A stretch of 15,192 nt of DNA from the NCBI GenBank assembly GCA_964484395.1, contig CAZAFM010000064.1:1-15192 (forward strand), written 5' to 3'. The notes beneath the pieces were generated by a model. That model had not been told where the DNA came from and made no database searches. It saw only the letters and a list, made by a program, of their open reading frames with translations. How positions within the stretch are numbered: the stretch's first letter is position 1; every line of letters begins with the position of its first letter. This DNA comes from CAZAFM01 sp964484395 (GTDB lineage: Bacteria > Campylobacterota > Campylobacteria > Campylobacterales > CAZAFM01). The position numbers were made by a program, and so were the translations under genes. This document shows positions 7,915 through 15,192 of this stretch, piece by piece.

Positions 7915-10527
7915 ATGCTAAAGATGTTTTTTCTTCTTACTCTTTTTTTAACTACTACCACTCTTGCAGATGACATAAAGAAAAACATACTTCTATTGCA
8001 CTCATATCACTCAGATATGACTTGGGTAGAAAACATCGAAACTGCAGTTGAAGAGATTTTAGAGCCAGAATATAATAACTATCTAATCTATAAAGAGTAT
8101 ATGGACACAAAGAGACACAACTCCAAAGAATACTACAAAGCCCTAATTAATACCTACAAAAAAAAGTATAAAAACAAAAAAATAGACCTCATACTAGCAA
8201 CTGATAATAACGCCTTTGATTTTTTACTTAAACATCGTGATGAGATTTTTGGTGAAACTCCAGTTGTTTTTTCTGGAGTAAATGGGTTTGATATGGGGAT
8301 GATTGAGGACAAAAAGGGCTTTACAGGAGTAGCAGAGCAGTTTTCAGCTAAAGAGACTGTTGATGTAATATTAAAGCTTCAGCCAGATATAAAAGAGATA
8401 TTTATCATCAACGACTATCTAAAGACAGGCAGAGCATGGGAAAAAGACATCAAAAAAGCCTTACAAGGATATGATAAAAAGGTAAAACTCACCTACAATG
8501 ATAACCTAACCCTACAAGAGCTAAAACAAAAAATCGACTCTCTTGATAAAAACAGTGCAGTCTTGATGGGTGTCTACTTTGCTGATAAAGATGGAAACTA
8601 TATCACTTATGAAAAAATTGGCAAATATCTCCTAGGTGATAGTAAAGCTCCGGTATATGCACTGTTGAACTTTAATGTAAACAACAATGTCATAGGAGGA
8701 AAAGTCATAGGTGGATACTCTCAAGGAAAAGCTATGTCCATCTCTGCTAAAAAGGTGCTAGAAGGAAGAAATCCAGAAAACATACCTATTACATTCTCTA
8801 GTGCAAATGAATATGTGTTTAACTTCTCTGGTATGCAAAAGCATAGTATTGATAAGTCTTTGCTTCCTGAAGGAAGTATTGTGATTAATGAGCCTTATTC
8901 ACTTTTTAAGCAGTATAGAGAGCTACTTATTACCCTCCTTATACTGTTTGTTTTAATTGCTGCTGTTTTACTTTTGATTATTTTTTATATCAAACAAAAA
9001 GAGAGTGATGAGGCAAACTATAAAGAGAGACTCATTATATTTTTACTTAGATACCTTCCAGTTATACTCTCACCAATAATCACTCTTGCTATTATTTTGA
9101 TGTTTCTATCTTTTGCAGAAAAGAGCAACAAATCCATAATTGAGATTGAGAGGACACACTACCTAGATAGTATGAAAGAGCTAACAAAAAGAGAAGTAGA
9201 GCGCTATATTCAGATAGTTCAAAAAAGACTTCAAGCAGTAAAAAAAGATGGGAACTCCACAGATATAGAAGATACAAAACAAAACCTTCTAAAACTAGCA
9301 GATGCTATTAGTTATGGAAAAAATGGATATATATTTGTTGGAAGTATGGATGGGATTATGCTATCTCATCCAGAAAAATCCCTAGTAGGAGTAAGCTTTT
9401 TTGATGGGAAGCATGAGAATATCAAAAAAGTGTTTTTGAAGTTTAAAGAGCAGATAGATAAAAGCTCCGCTGGGTTTGTAACCTACAAATGGGAAAATCC
9501 AACCACTAATGAGCTAGAAGATAAGCTAACCTATGTATCCTCTATTCCAGAGACAAACTGGTATGTAGCTTCAGGAGTGTATGAGGGTGATTTTGAACAT
9601 TTTGTAGGAGATAGAATAAAAGCTACAAAAGAGTTAGAAGAACAGAGAATGCTCTATCTTATTGCTATATCCTCTGTTATTATTCTTCTCTCAATAATAA
9701 TATCTCTTCTTCTTTCACAAATCCTAAAAAAAGTCTTTGAAAACTACAAAAACAGCATCAAGAAAGAGCTTGAGAAAAACAAAAAACAGGCTATCTTTAT
9801 AGAGCAACAATCCAAAATGGCTGAACTAGGAATGATGATGGGAGCAATACTTCATCAATGGAAACAACCTTTAAATGTGCTAAATATGCTTGGATACAAT
9901 ATAGAAGAGTATCTAGCAGAGAGGGGTGAAGAAGGAAATGAGGATATACTACATGCCCAAAAAACACTAAATGCCCAGATAGTTTTCATGAATGAGACTA
10001 TTGAGAATTTTAGAAAATTTAGCTCTCCATCTGGTGTAAAAAGTAATTTTTTTGTATGTCAAGTAGTTGAGAAAATCAAAAAAATGTTTAGAAGTCAGTT
10101 TGAAAAGCAAGGTGTAGAGATAACCCTAAAAGAGTGTGAAGACTTCAAAGTCTATGGTATTGAGGGTGAGATGATGCAAGTAGTTCTAAACATATTAGTA
10201 AATGCAAAAGATGCCCTACTTAGTAACAAGGTAGAGGATAAAAAAATAACCATAACAAGCCATATCTATGAAGATAAAAGTGTTTTGAAGTTTCGTGATA
10301 ATGCAGGTGGAATAAAGGAGGAGTTACTTCAAAAAATCTTTGAGCCACACTTTAGTACAAAAGGGGAAAAAGGAACTGGTATAGGTCTTTATATTTGCAG
10401 AAAGATAATAGAGGAGAAATATAATGGAACCATATCAGCACAAAACACAGCAGAAGGAGCTGAGTTTACTTTGGAATTCCCTACTTCAAAAACTTCTTGT
10501 TTTCAGGATTTGAAAGAAGCGCACTAA
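7915..10527 (+). CDS. Membrane sensor histidine kinase with tandem periplasmic ABC-SBP-like and Cache domains
   Basis: The product has 870 residues. It starts with a signal peptide (1-18, cleavage likely near TLADD). A periplasmic ABC substrate-binding-protein-like domain follows (about 23-320, with ILLLHSYHSDMTW near its start and PVVFSGVNGF at 116-125). Then come TM1 (336-358), a short cytoplasmic loop, TM2 (375-399), a second periplasmic domain of Cache type (about 400-577, with NGYIFVGSMDGIMLSHP at 470-486), TM3 (579-602), a coiled coil, and the kinase core. The phospho-acceptor is H647 in HQWKQPLN, the N box has N759/N763, the G1 box is DNAGG (795-799) and the G2 box is GTGIGL (820-825). 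No receiver domain is attached and no regulator gene is adjacent, so its partner is elsewhere. The last 14 residues lie beyond the ATPase fold and are encoded in the overlap with the convergent gene. The ligand is unknown. Confidence 0.92.
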   Translation: MLKMFFLLTLFLTTTTLADDIKKNILLLHSYHSDMTWVENIETAVEEILEPEYNNYLIYKEYMDTKRHNSKEYYKALINTYKKKYKNKKIDLILATDNNAFDFLLKHRDEIFGETPVVFSGVNGFDMGMIEDKKGFTGVAEQFSAKETVDVILKLQPDIKEIFIINDYLKTGRAWEKDIKKALQGYDKKVKLTYNDNLTLQELKQKIDSLDKNSAVLMGVYFADKDGNYITYEKIGKYLLGDSKAPVYALLNFNVNNNVIGGKVIGGYSQGKAMSISAKKVLEGRNPENIPITFSSANEYVFNFSGMQKHSIDKSLLPEGSIVINEPYSLFKQYRELLITLLILFVLIAAVLLLIIFYIKQKESDEANYKERLIIFLLRYLPVILSPIITLAIILMFLSFAEKSNKSIIEIERTHYLDSMKELTKREVERYIQIVQKRLQAVKKDGNSTDIEDTKQNLLKLADAISYGKNGYIFVGSMDGIMLSHPEKSLVGVSFFDGKHENIKKVFLKFKEQIDKSSAGFVTYKWENPTTNELEDKLTYVSSIPETNWYVASGVYEGDFEHFVGDRIKATKELEEQRMLYLIAISSVIILLSIIISLLLSQILKKVFENYKNSIKKELEKNKKQAIFIEQQSKMAELGMMMGAILHQWKQPLNVLNMLGYNIEEYLAERGEEGNEDILHAQKTLNAQIVFMNETIENFRKFSSPSGVKSNFFVCQVVEKIKKMFRSQFEKQGVEITLKECEDFKVYGIEGEMMQVVLNILVNAKDALLSNKVEDKKITITSHIYEDKSVLKFRDNAGGIKEELLQKIFEPHFSTKGEKGTGIGLYICRKIIEEKYNGTISAQNTAEGAEFTLEFPTSKTSCFQDLKEAH

Positions 10528-10921
10528 GTGAGTGCTCAACTCCTTCATCATCACCCTGCACCTTAATAGTTGCAGCTGGATTTATAAACACAACACTATC
10601 ATCAACTACAATATTTAAAATAGCTCCAAGAGGTATGCTTACATGGCTACCAATATTCTCAGCCCCAAACCCAGCCTCAAAATATATATAGTCATCATCA
10701 AGCTCTGCACTCTCAAAAGTATATCCCGCTAATACAAAAACAGAAAACTGCTTAAATGCATTTTTGATATCCGAAGGAAGTTCAGGGTCAAAGCTCACCC
10801 TATTTACATCACATACTAATGAGAAGTTTATATCATTTTCTAGCATAAACTCCATCAAATCAGCACAATGGGCTGATAAAATCTCTCTTAACTCCCTATT
10901 TTTGAGCATATCTTCAAGCAT
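10481..10921 (-). CDS. SspB-like protein (putative ClpXP protease adaptor)
   Basis: This is an acidic, soluble protein of 146 residues. By eye it aligns along residues 21-115 with the substrate-binding fold of the ClpXP specificity-enhancing factor SspB: EFMLEND against EWLLDN, FSLVCDV against HLVVDV, then YFEAGFGAENIGSHVSIPL and AILNI against FNARFGG...VSVPLAAVLAI. The C-terminal part (about 118-146) is likely flexible and ends in KKFLK. E. coli SspB likewise has a flexible tail ending in a short basic-hydrophobic ClpX-binding motif, but the likeness here is weak. If correct, it would tether ssrA-tagged or other substrates to ClpXP. The ATG at 10919-10921 has GGAG seven bases upstream and overlaps the pepF stop by 8 bases, so it is co-translated with the peptidase. 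Its 3' end overlaps the convergent kinase by 47 bases. The gene is certain; the SspB assignment is an inference. Confidence 0.75.
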   Translation of the reverse strand: MLEDMLKNRELREILSAHCADLMEFMLENDINFSLVCDVNRVSFDPELPSDIKNAFKQFSVFVLAGYTFESAELDDDYIYFEAGFGAENIGSHVSIPLGAILNIVVDDSVVFINPAATIKVQGDDEGVEHSLSALLSNPENKKFLK

Positions 10922-12632
10922 TTGATAACTCCAAAAATTTTTCTAACATAGATTCCACCTCTCTTAATCCTATATCCCAAAAATGAACATCCTCTATATC
11001 ATATCCAAAAAAAGCTATTAACTCTTTTGGTGATTTACTTCCGCCACTTTTCAAGAAGTTTTTATATCTTTTTTCAAAGTCACTCATACCATCCTTGTAG
11101 ATGCGATATAGAGCAAGAACTAGAAGCTCCCCAAAAGCATAAGCATAGCAGTAAAAAGGTGAATGAACAAAGTGTGGTATATAGCTCCACCAAATCTTAT
11201 AGTCCTCACTCAAAGTCACTGACTCACCAAACATCTTGACATTCTCTTCATACCAGATAGATGAGAACTCCTCTACACTTAGCTCATCCGCGCTTGCATG
11301 TACTCTTCTCTCAAAGTTAGTAAAAACTATCTGTCTAAAAACAGTAGCAAATATATCCTCAAGCTTTCCTGCATAAAACCCAAGAAGCTCACCTCTATCC
11401 ATAGATTCACTCATAGAATCAAATAACATCATCTCAGCAAAAACAGAAGCCGTCTCAGCAGTAGTTAAAGGAGTATCAGCACTAAGCGCCCCTACTTCAC
11501 GACTAAAATACTGATGCAGTGCATGTCCTAGCTCATGGGCTAGAGTAAATATATCTCTTCTTTGGTCAGTGTGGTTTAGAAGTATATATGGATGGACTGA
11601 AGGCACTGTAGAGTGGGAGAATGCACCTCCTCTTTTACCCTCTTTAGGATATACATCTATCCATTTCTCATCAAAGGCTTTTTGAGCAATAGTGCCAAAC
11701 TCTTTTTTGAAGTTTCCAAAAACATCAACAACTATATCTCTTGAAGTCTCAAAACTATAATCACGACTTTTCTGTCTAATAGGTGCATATCTATCATATT
11801 CATAGAGCTCTTTTATGCGTAGAAGTCTTTTTTTAGCTTCATAGTATCTATGAACTAGAGGCATTTTGGAGTTAACTGAATCTATTAATGCATCTACACT
11901 TTTTTGGGTTATACGATTTGCCTTGTGTCTAGGCTCTTCTGCAGATGAGTAGTTTCTTATATCACACTCTATAGCCCAGTCCTTTTTGACTTGGTTTAAT
12001 ATATATCCTAGTAGTTTTGTATGAGGCTCTAGACCTTTTGTAAGGCTCTTAGCAGCACTTTTTCTTATATCTCTTTTACTATCATGTAGCTTAGATAGAA
12101 CCTGCTCTTCTGAGAGTTTCTGACCCTTAAAATCAAACCACAAAGTGCTTAAATGCTCATCAAAAAGCCTACTAAAAGCACTACTACTAACAGGCTCTTT
12201 TTTTAGAAGTATGCGCTCTTCTTGTAGGCTTAGCATATGTTTTTTTGACTCAGCTAGGTTTTGAAGATAGTAGCTTCTAACTCCAGCTTTTTTGATAAAC
12301 TTCTTTTGTGTTTTACTATCTAGCTTACCAAACTCAAGCTCAAAAAATAGCAAATCCTCCTCTATTTTGTTACACTCTAACTCATACTTTGCCATCACTG
12401 AACCCTTGCTTGAGTCTGTAGCAAACTGCAAAAACACATAACTAAGTACCCTACTTAACTCTTCAATTATATCTTCATAGCTACCAAGTGCTTTGTTGAA
12501 CTCATCACTTTTTAGAGTAGATATACTACCTTTATACTTGTTTGCAAATTTTTTCGCTCTTTTTTTGCACCCTTTAAGAGTTGTATCTACCTCATCATAG
12601 TTTGCAAATAGTGGTGTTAAATCCCAATTCAT
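10914..12632 (-). CDS. pepF: Oligoendopeptidase F (M3B family zinc metallopeptidase)
   Basis: This is a cytoplasmic zinc endopeptidase that cleaves short peptides. The 572-residue product has the usual PepF length and layout: a helical N-terminal domain (about 1-200) and a thermolysin-like catalytic domain in the C-terminal half. The zinc site is HELGH at 366-370, with H366 and H370 as ligands and E367 as catalytic base. The third ligand is E393 in TTAETAS, about 23 residues downstream as expected for M3. The flanking FAEMMLFD and the C-terminal HFVHSPFYCYAYAFG stretch are also typical of the family. There is no signal peptide. The ATG at 12630-12632 follows AGGGGA by a few bases. The gene lies 18 bases after the antiporter stop and overlaps the SspB-like gene by 8 bases, suggesting one transcript and a shared role in peptide turnover with that gene. 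Confidence 0.95.
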   Translation of the reverse strand: MNWDLTPLFANYDEVDTTLKGCKKRAKKFANKYKGSISTLKSDEFNKALGSYEDIIEELSRVLSYVFLQFATDSSKGSVMAKYELECNKIEEDLLFFELEFGKLDSKTQKKFIKKAGVRSYYLQNLAESKKHMLSLQEERILLKKEPVSSSAFSRLFDEHLSTLWFDFKGQKLSEEQVLSKLHDSKRDIRKSAAKSLTKGLEPHTKLLGYILNQVKKDWAIECDIRNYSSAEEPRHKANRITQKSVDALIDSVNSKMPLVHRYYEAKKRLLRIKELYEYDRYAPIRQKSRDYSFETSRDIVVDVFGNFKKEFGTIAQKAFDEKWIDVYPKEGKRGGAFSHSTVPSVHPYILLNHTDQRRDIFTLAHELGHALHQYFSREVGALSADTPLTTAETASVFAEMMLFDSMSESMDRGELLGFYAGKLEDIFATVFRQIVFTNFERRVHASADELSVEEFSSIWYEENVKMFGESVTLSEDYKIWWSYIPHFVHSPFYCYAYAFGELLVLALYRIYKDGMSDFEKRYKNFLKSGGSKSPKELIAFFGYDIEDVHFWDIGLREVESMLEKFLELSNA

Positions 12633-12650
12633 AATTCCCCTTTATTTGTT

Positions 12651-14276
12651 TTAGCTAAGTCTCCTAAACTCACAAGAGATTGCTGCTTGTGCTAGTTTTT
12701 TGCCCATCTCTTTTTTACCATTTACTATTTTGTAGATTGGCAGTTCATTATAAAACTCACTCTCTTTATCATCAGTAGTTCTAACAATAATATGGAGTTG
12801 AGGGTTTATATCAAGTAGTTTCTCACACATTACTCTACCTAAATGCATATCATCTAGTGCTACTACTACAGCTACGGCATATTCAGCCCTTAGCTTACTC
12901 AGTGTAGTGCTTTTTGTTAAACTACCTAAAAATATATTATCACCCCTTCTTAAGCCCTCCTCAACCTCTGCTAGTCTTTCATCTACTGTAATGTAGGCTA
13001 CATCAAACTTTTTGAGAAAGTCAACAATCTCTCTTCCCAAATCTCCATATCCACACACAATCACATGGTCATTTAGCATCTCTTCATACTGCGGAATAGC
13101 AAGGGCTTTTTTGTCATGAGTAATGAGGTAGCTTGAGATTTTACCCATATATTTGAGCATAAAAGGAGTAAGTATCATGGAGAGAACAACAACAAGAAGC
13201 AAAAACTTATAAAGATCATCACCCAAAAGCTCTTCACTCTTTGCTATATAAAAAATAGCAAAAGAGAATTCCCCTACCTGAGCAAGTGAAAAAGCACTCT
13301 TTAGAGCAATCTCTCTTTTTTCAAAAAAGATAAGAAAAGCAAATATCACAAAGAGTTTAACCAAAACAACCAAGCAGAGTACACCAAGTATAGGATAGAT
13401 ATTATCCAACAAAAATACAATATCAATGTGAAAACCAACAGTAACAAAGAAAAATCCAAGAAGTATATCCCTAAAGTGTGCTAAGTCAGCTTCGGCTTTA
13501 TGCTTATATTTTGTCTCCGCAATAATCATACCAGCTATAAAAGCCCCAAGAGAGTAGGAAAAACCAAAGTAGTGAGCAAGAGCAGAGAAGCCTATAAGTA
13601 TAAAAAGAAGTGCACCTACAAATATCTCATCCATATTTGACTCAGCTGAGTGTTGCAGAAGTTTAGCTATCACATATCTACCAACAAAGAAGAATATAAA
13701 AAGAACAAAAATAGCACTAAAAAGTGTGTGAGTGAGCATAGAAGATAGGTCTTGTCCAGTATTGGCAAGTATAGATACTGTAAGCATTATAGGAATAACG
13801 GCTATATCTTGAAATATCAAAATACCAAGGGCGTTTTTTCCATAAGGGGTGTATATCTCTTTTGTTTCATTAAAGGTTTTTAGAACTATAGCAGTTGAAG
13901 ATAGAGCAAAAGCCAAAGCTATTACAACAGATATTTTGGTATCAAGTGCAAATACAAACTTAGATAGTACAAAAAACACTCCTGCACTCAAGAGCACTTG
14001 AGATAGTCCATATAAAACCACCTCTTTTCTCATAGACTTTATTTTCTTAGCAGAAAACTCAAGTCCTATCATAAACATCAAAAAAACAATACCAAGCTCA
14101 GCAAACTCCTGCAAAGACTTAGAATCAGCAAGTTCATGAAGGTCAAATATATAGACTATAACAGTACCACTAAAGATATAACCTATAATAAGTGGAAGTT
14201 CAAACTTTTTGAAAAAAATATTGACAGTAACAGCAATACCCAATGAAAGTACCGCTATTAGCACTAATTCACTCAT
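12651..14276 (-). CDS. CPA2-family cation/proton antiporter with C-terminal RCK (TrkA-N) domain, Kef-like
   Basis: This is an inner-membrane antiporter of 541 residues, expected to exchange K+ or Na+ for protons. Residues 1-378 hold about 12-13 hydrophobic helices. They carry the CPA2 signatures MFMIGLEFS (67-75), LSSTAIVLK (125-133) and the ion-site FQDIAVIP (155-162, with D157). Residues about 402-515 form a Rossmann regulatory domain, VIVCGYGDLG (405-414) with the GXGXXG loop and acidic D432-E433 after the second strand, which implies NAD(H) or nucleotide gating as in KefB/KefC. It ends soon after the RCK_N unit, so an RCK_C domain is absent or very short. ATG at 14274-14276 follows AGGA. 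It lies 35 bases after the stop of the upstream PAS kinase and 18 bases before pepF, probably in one operon. The ion cannot be decided from sequence. Confidence 0.9.
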   Translation of the reverse strand: MSELVLIAVLSLGIAVTVNIFFKKFELPLIIGYIFSGTVIVYIFDLHELADSKSLQEFAELGIVFLMFMIGLEFSAKKIKSMRKEVVLYGLSQVLLSAGVFFVLSKFVFALDTKISVVIALAFALSSTAIVLKTFNETKEIYTPYGKNALGILIFQDIAVIPIMLTVSILANTGQDLSSMLTHTLFSAIFVLFIFFFVGRYVIAKLLQHSAESNMDEIFVGALLFILIGFSALAHYFGFSYSLGAFIAGMIIAETKYKHKAEADLAHFRDILLGFFFVTVGFHIDIVFLLDNIYPILGVLCLVVLVKLFVIFAFLIFFEKREIALKSAFSLAQVGEFSFAIFYIAKSEELLGDDLYKFLLLVVVLSMILTPFMLKYMGKISSYLITHDKKALAIPQYEEMLNDHVIVCGYGDLGREIVDFLKKFDVAYITVDERLAEVEEGLRRGDNIFLGSLTKSTTLSKLRAEYAVAVVVALDDMHLGRVMCEKLLDINPQLHIIVRTTDDKESEFYNELPIYKIVNGKKEMGKKLAQAAISCEFRRLS

Positions 14277-14311
14277 AAACTATCCTAAAATATGTACAAA
14301 ATTTTTGCAGA

Positions 14312-15192
14312 TTATACCACAATTACAAATACAGCACCTTCACAACCATCTTTTTTGAGATATAGTCTGCCATCCATATTGTTTTCTATGATTATTTTTG
14401 ACATATAAAGCCCCACTCCAGTACCTTTAGAATCAAGCTTTGTTGTAAAATATGGCTCAAAAATCCTACTTGCTATCTCCTCTGGTACCCCACTTCCACT
14501 ATCACATATCTCTACTACATTTTTCTCACCATCTTTTAGGAGGTTTACTCTAATCCTCCCAAGACTCCCTTCATCTTTTGAGGCGATGATTGAGTCTTTT
14601 GCATTTGAGAGGATGTTTAGTATAACCTGCCTAAACTCACTCTCAACCCCATGTGCATAAAACTCAAACCCTTCAAGTGAATCAACAACTATCTCTATAT
14701 TGTGATGCGCAAGTTGTGCATGGATAAGTTGTATTACATGATTGATTGAGCTTAGTATGTCAAACTTCTTTTTGTGTTTATCAGGTCTATAAAAGTTCCT
14801 AAAATCATCAATAGTCCTAGACATATACTCAATCTGAAACATACTTTTTGCAACAGAATCTCTTAGCATATCTTCATCAAAACTTCCAAACTCATAAGCA
14901 TCTTCAAGGTTTTGTATAAGCATAGATAGTGAGTTTAATGGTTGCCTCCACTGATGGGCAATAGCACCCATCATCTCGCCCATCATAGCCATTTTGCTCT
15001 GCTGTATAAGCATCTCCTCTTGAACTCTCTGTTTTTTATCTAGCTCTTTTTTTTGTGTAATATCCTCTATCATTCCAAGTAAGAGATTACCTTTGCCCTT
15101 GAGGCGTGAAACATATACATTTGCTCTTATAATTGAGCCATCTTGTTTTATGTATCCCTTTTCTAGAGTATATGTATCTCTTTTTCCTGCTA
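14312..15192 (-). CDS. PAS-domain sensor histidine kinase (partial, 5' end outside window)
   Basis: The frame is open to the right edge, so the ATG at 15071-15073 is internal and not the start. Codons from 15190 down to 15074 encode the end of a PAS/PAC domain (RDTYTLEKGYIKQDGS, then a strand and MIEDITQKKEL). Counting from the internal methionine, the kinase core has its phospho-acceptor histidine at H40 in HQWRQPLN (14954-14956), the N box at N153/N157, the G1 box DSGSG at 191-195 and the G2 box GTGVGL at 217-222. It is complete and should be active. The visible part has no membrane segment. The H-box is nearly identical to that of the dual-sensor kinase in this window, so the two belong to the same kinase subfamily. 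No receiver follows; the next genes are an antiporter and a peptidase, so its regulator lies elsewhere or upstream. Confidence 0.92.
   Translation of the reverse strand, partial: AGKRDTYTLEKGYIKQDGSIIRANVYVSRLKGKGNLLLGMIEDITQKKELDKKQRVQEEMLIQQSKMAMMGEMMGAIAHQWRQPLNSLSMLIQNLEDAYEFGSFDEDMLRDSVAKSMFQIEYMSRTIDDFRNFYRPDKHKKKFDILSSINHVIQLIHAQLAHHNIEIVVDSLEGFEFYAHGVESEFRQVILNILSNAKDSIIASKDEGSLGRIRVNLLKDGEKNVVEICDSGSGVPEEIASRIFEPYFTTKLDSKGTGVGLYMSKIIIENNMDGRLYLKKDGCEGAVFVIVV

Noticed and set aside
9092..9277. Minus-strand open frame inside the dual-sensor kinase
   Set aside because: It is a hydrophobic reverse-strand shadow of a well-supported gene with no independent signals.
10497..10691. Plus-strand open frame across the SspB-like gene
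   Set aside because: It is antisense to a gene with clear coupling to pepF and a recognisable fold pattern.
11027..11239. Plus-strand open frame inside pepF
   Set aside because: Its translation is biased and lies opposite the conserved C-terminal region of the peptidase.
14312..15073. ATG at 15071-15073 as start of the right-edge kinase
   Set aside because: The frame continues open to the window edge and encodes the end of a PAS domain, so this methionine is internal.

Overview
The window is AT-rich chromosomal DNA that reads like a free-living member of the Campylobacterota (Sulfurimonas/Sulfurovum/Arcobacter type). This rests on overall codon use, tightly packed overlapping genes, and two histidine kinases with the HQW(K/R)QPLN H-box that is common in that phylum. 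The assignment comes from recognition, not a database search. I see no mobile element, tRNA, rRNA or CRISPR array. The longest non-coding stretch is about 180 bases.

Layout. (1) Positions 1-3539, minus strand: a soluble FIST-PAS hybrid histidine kinase. Its 3' end overlaps the start of a response regulator that runs off the left edge. (2) Positions 3540-3719: a divergent intergenic region that must hold the promoters in both directions. (3) Positions 3720-7826, plus strand: a translationally coupled three-gene operon encoding a VTT/DedA-superfamily membrane protein, a large cytoplasmic six-hairpin-type glycosidase, and a GT4 glycosyltransferase of the diacylglycerol-glucosyltransferase type. 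The first gene appears to begin at a non-canonical AUA codon behind a strong Shine-Dalgarno. (4) Positions 7915-10527, plus strand: a membrane histidine kinase with two different periplasmic sensors in tandem, an ABC substrate-binding-protein-like domain and a Cache domain. (5) Positions 10481-15192, minus strand: a probable operon read in the order PAS histidine kinase (partial), CPA2/Kef-type cation/proton antiporter, oligoendopeptidase F (M3), and a small protein that aligns by eye with the ClpXP adaptor SspB. This last gene overlaps the tail of the plus-strand sensor kinase tail-to-tail.

How the genes may work together. The window is dominated by signal transduction (three kinases and one separate regulator), surface or glycolipid carbohydrate chemistry, and proteolysis. 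The VTT-glycosidase-glycosyltransferase operon is the best candidate for a little-described system. A GT4 enzyme could make a membrane glycolipid, a VTT protein could help distribute or flip the lipid, and a cytoplasmic glycosidase could trim or recycle the glycan. The PepF and SspB-like pair suggests a shared job in peptide and protein turnover. These functional links are inferences from gene order and family resemblance.
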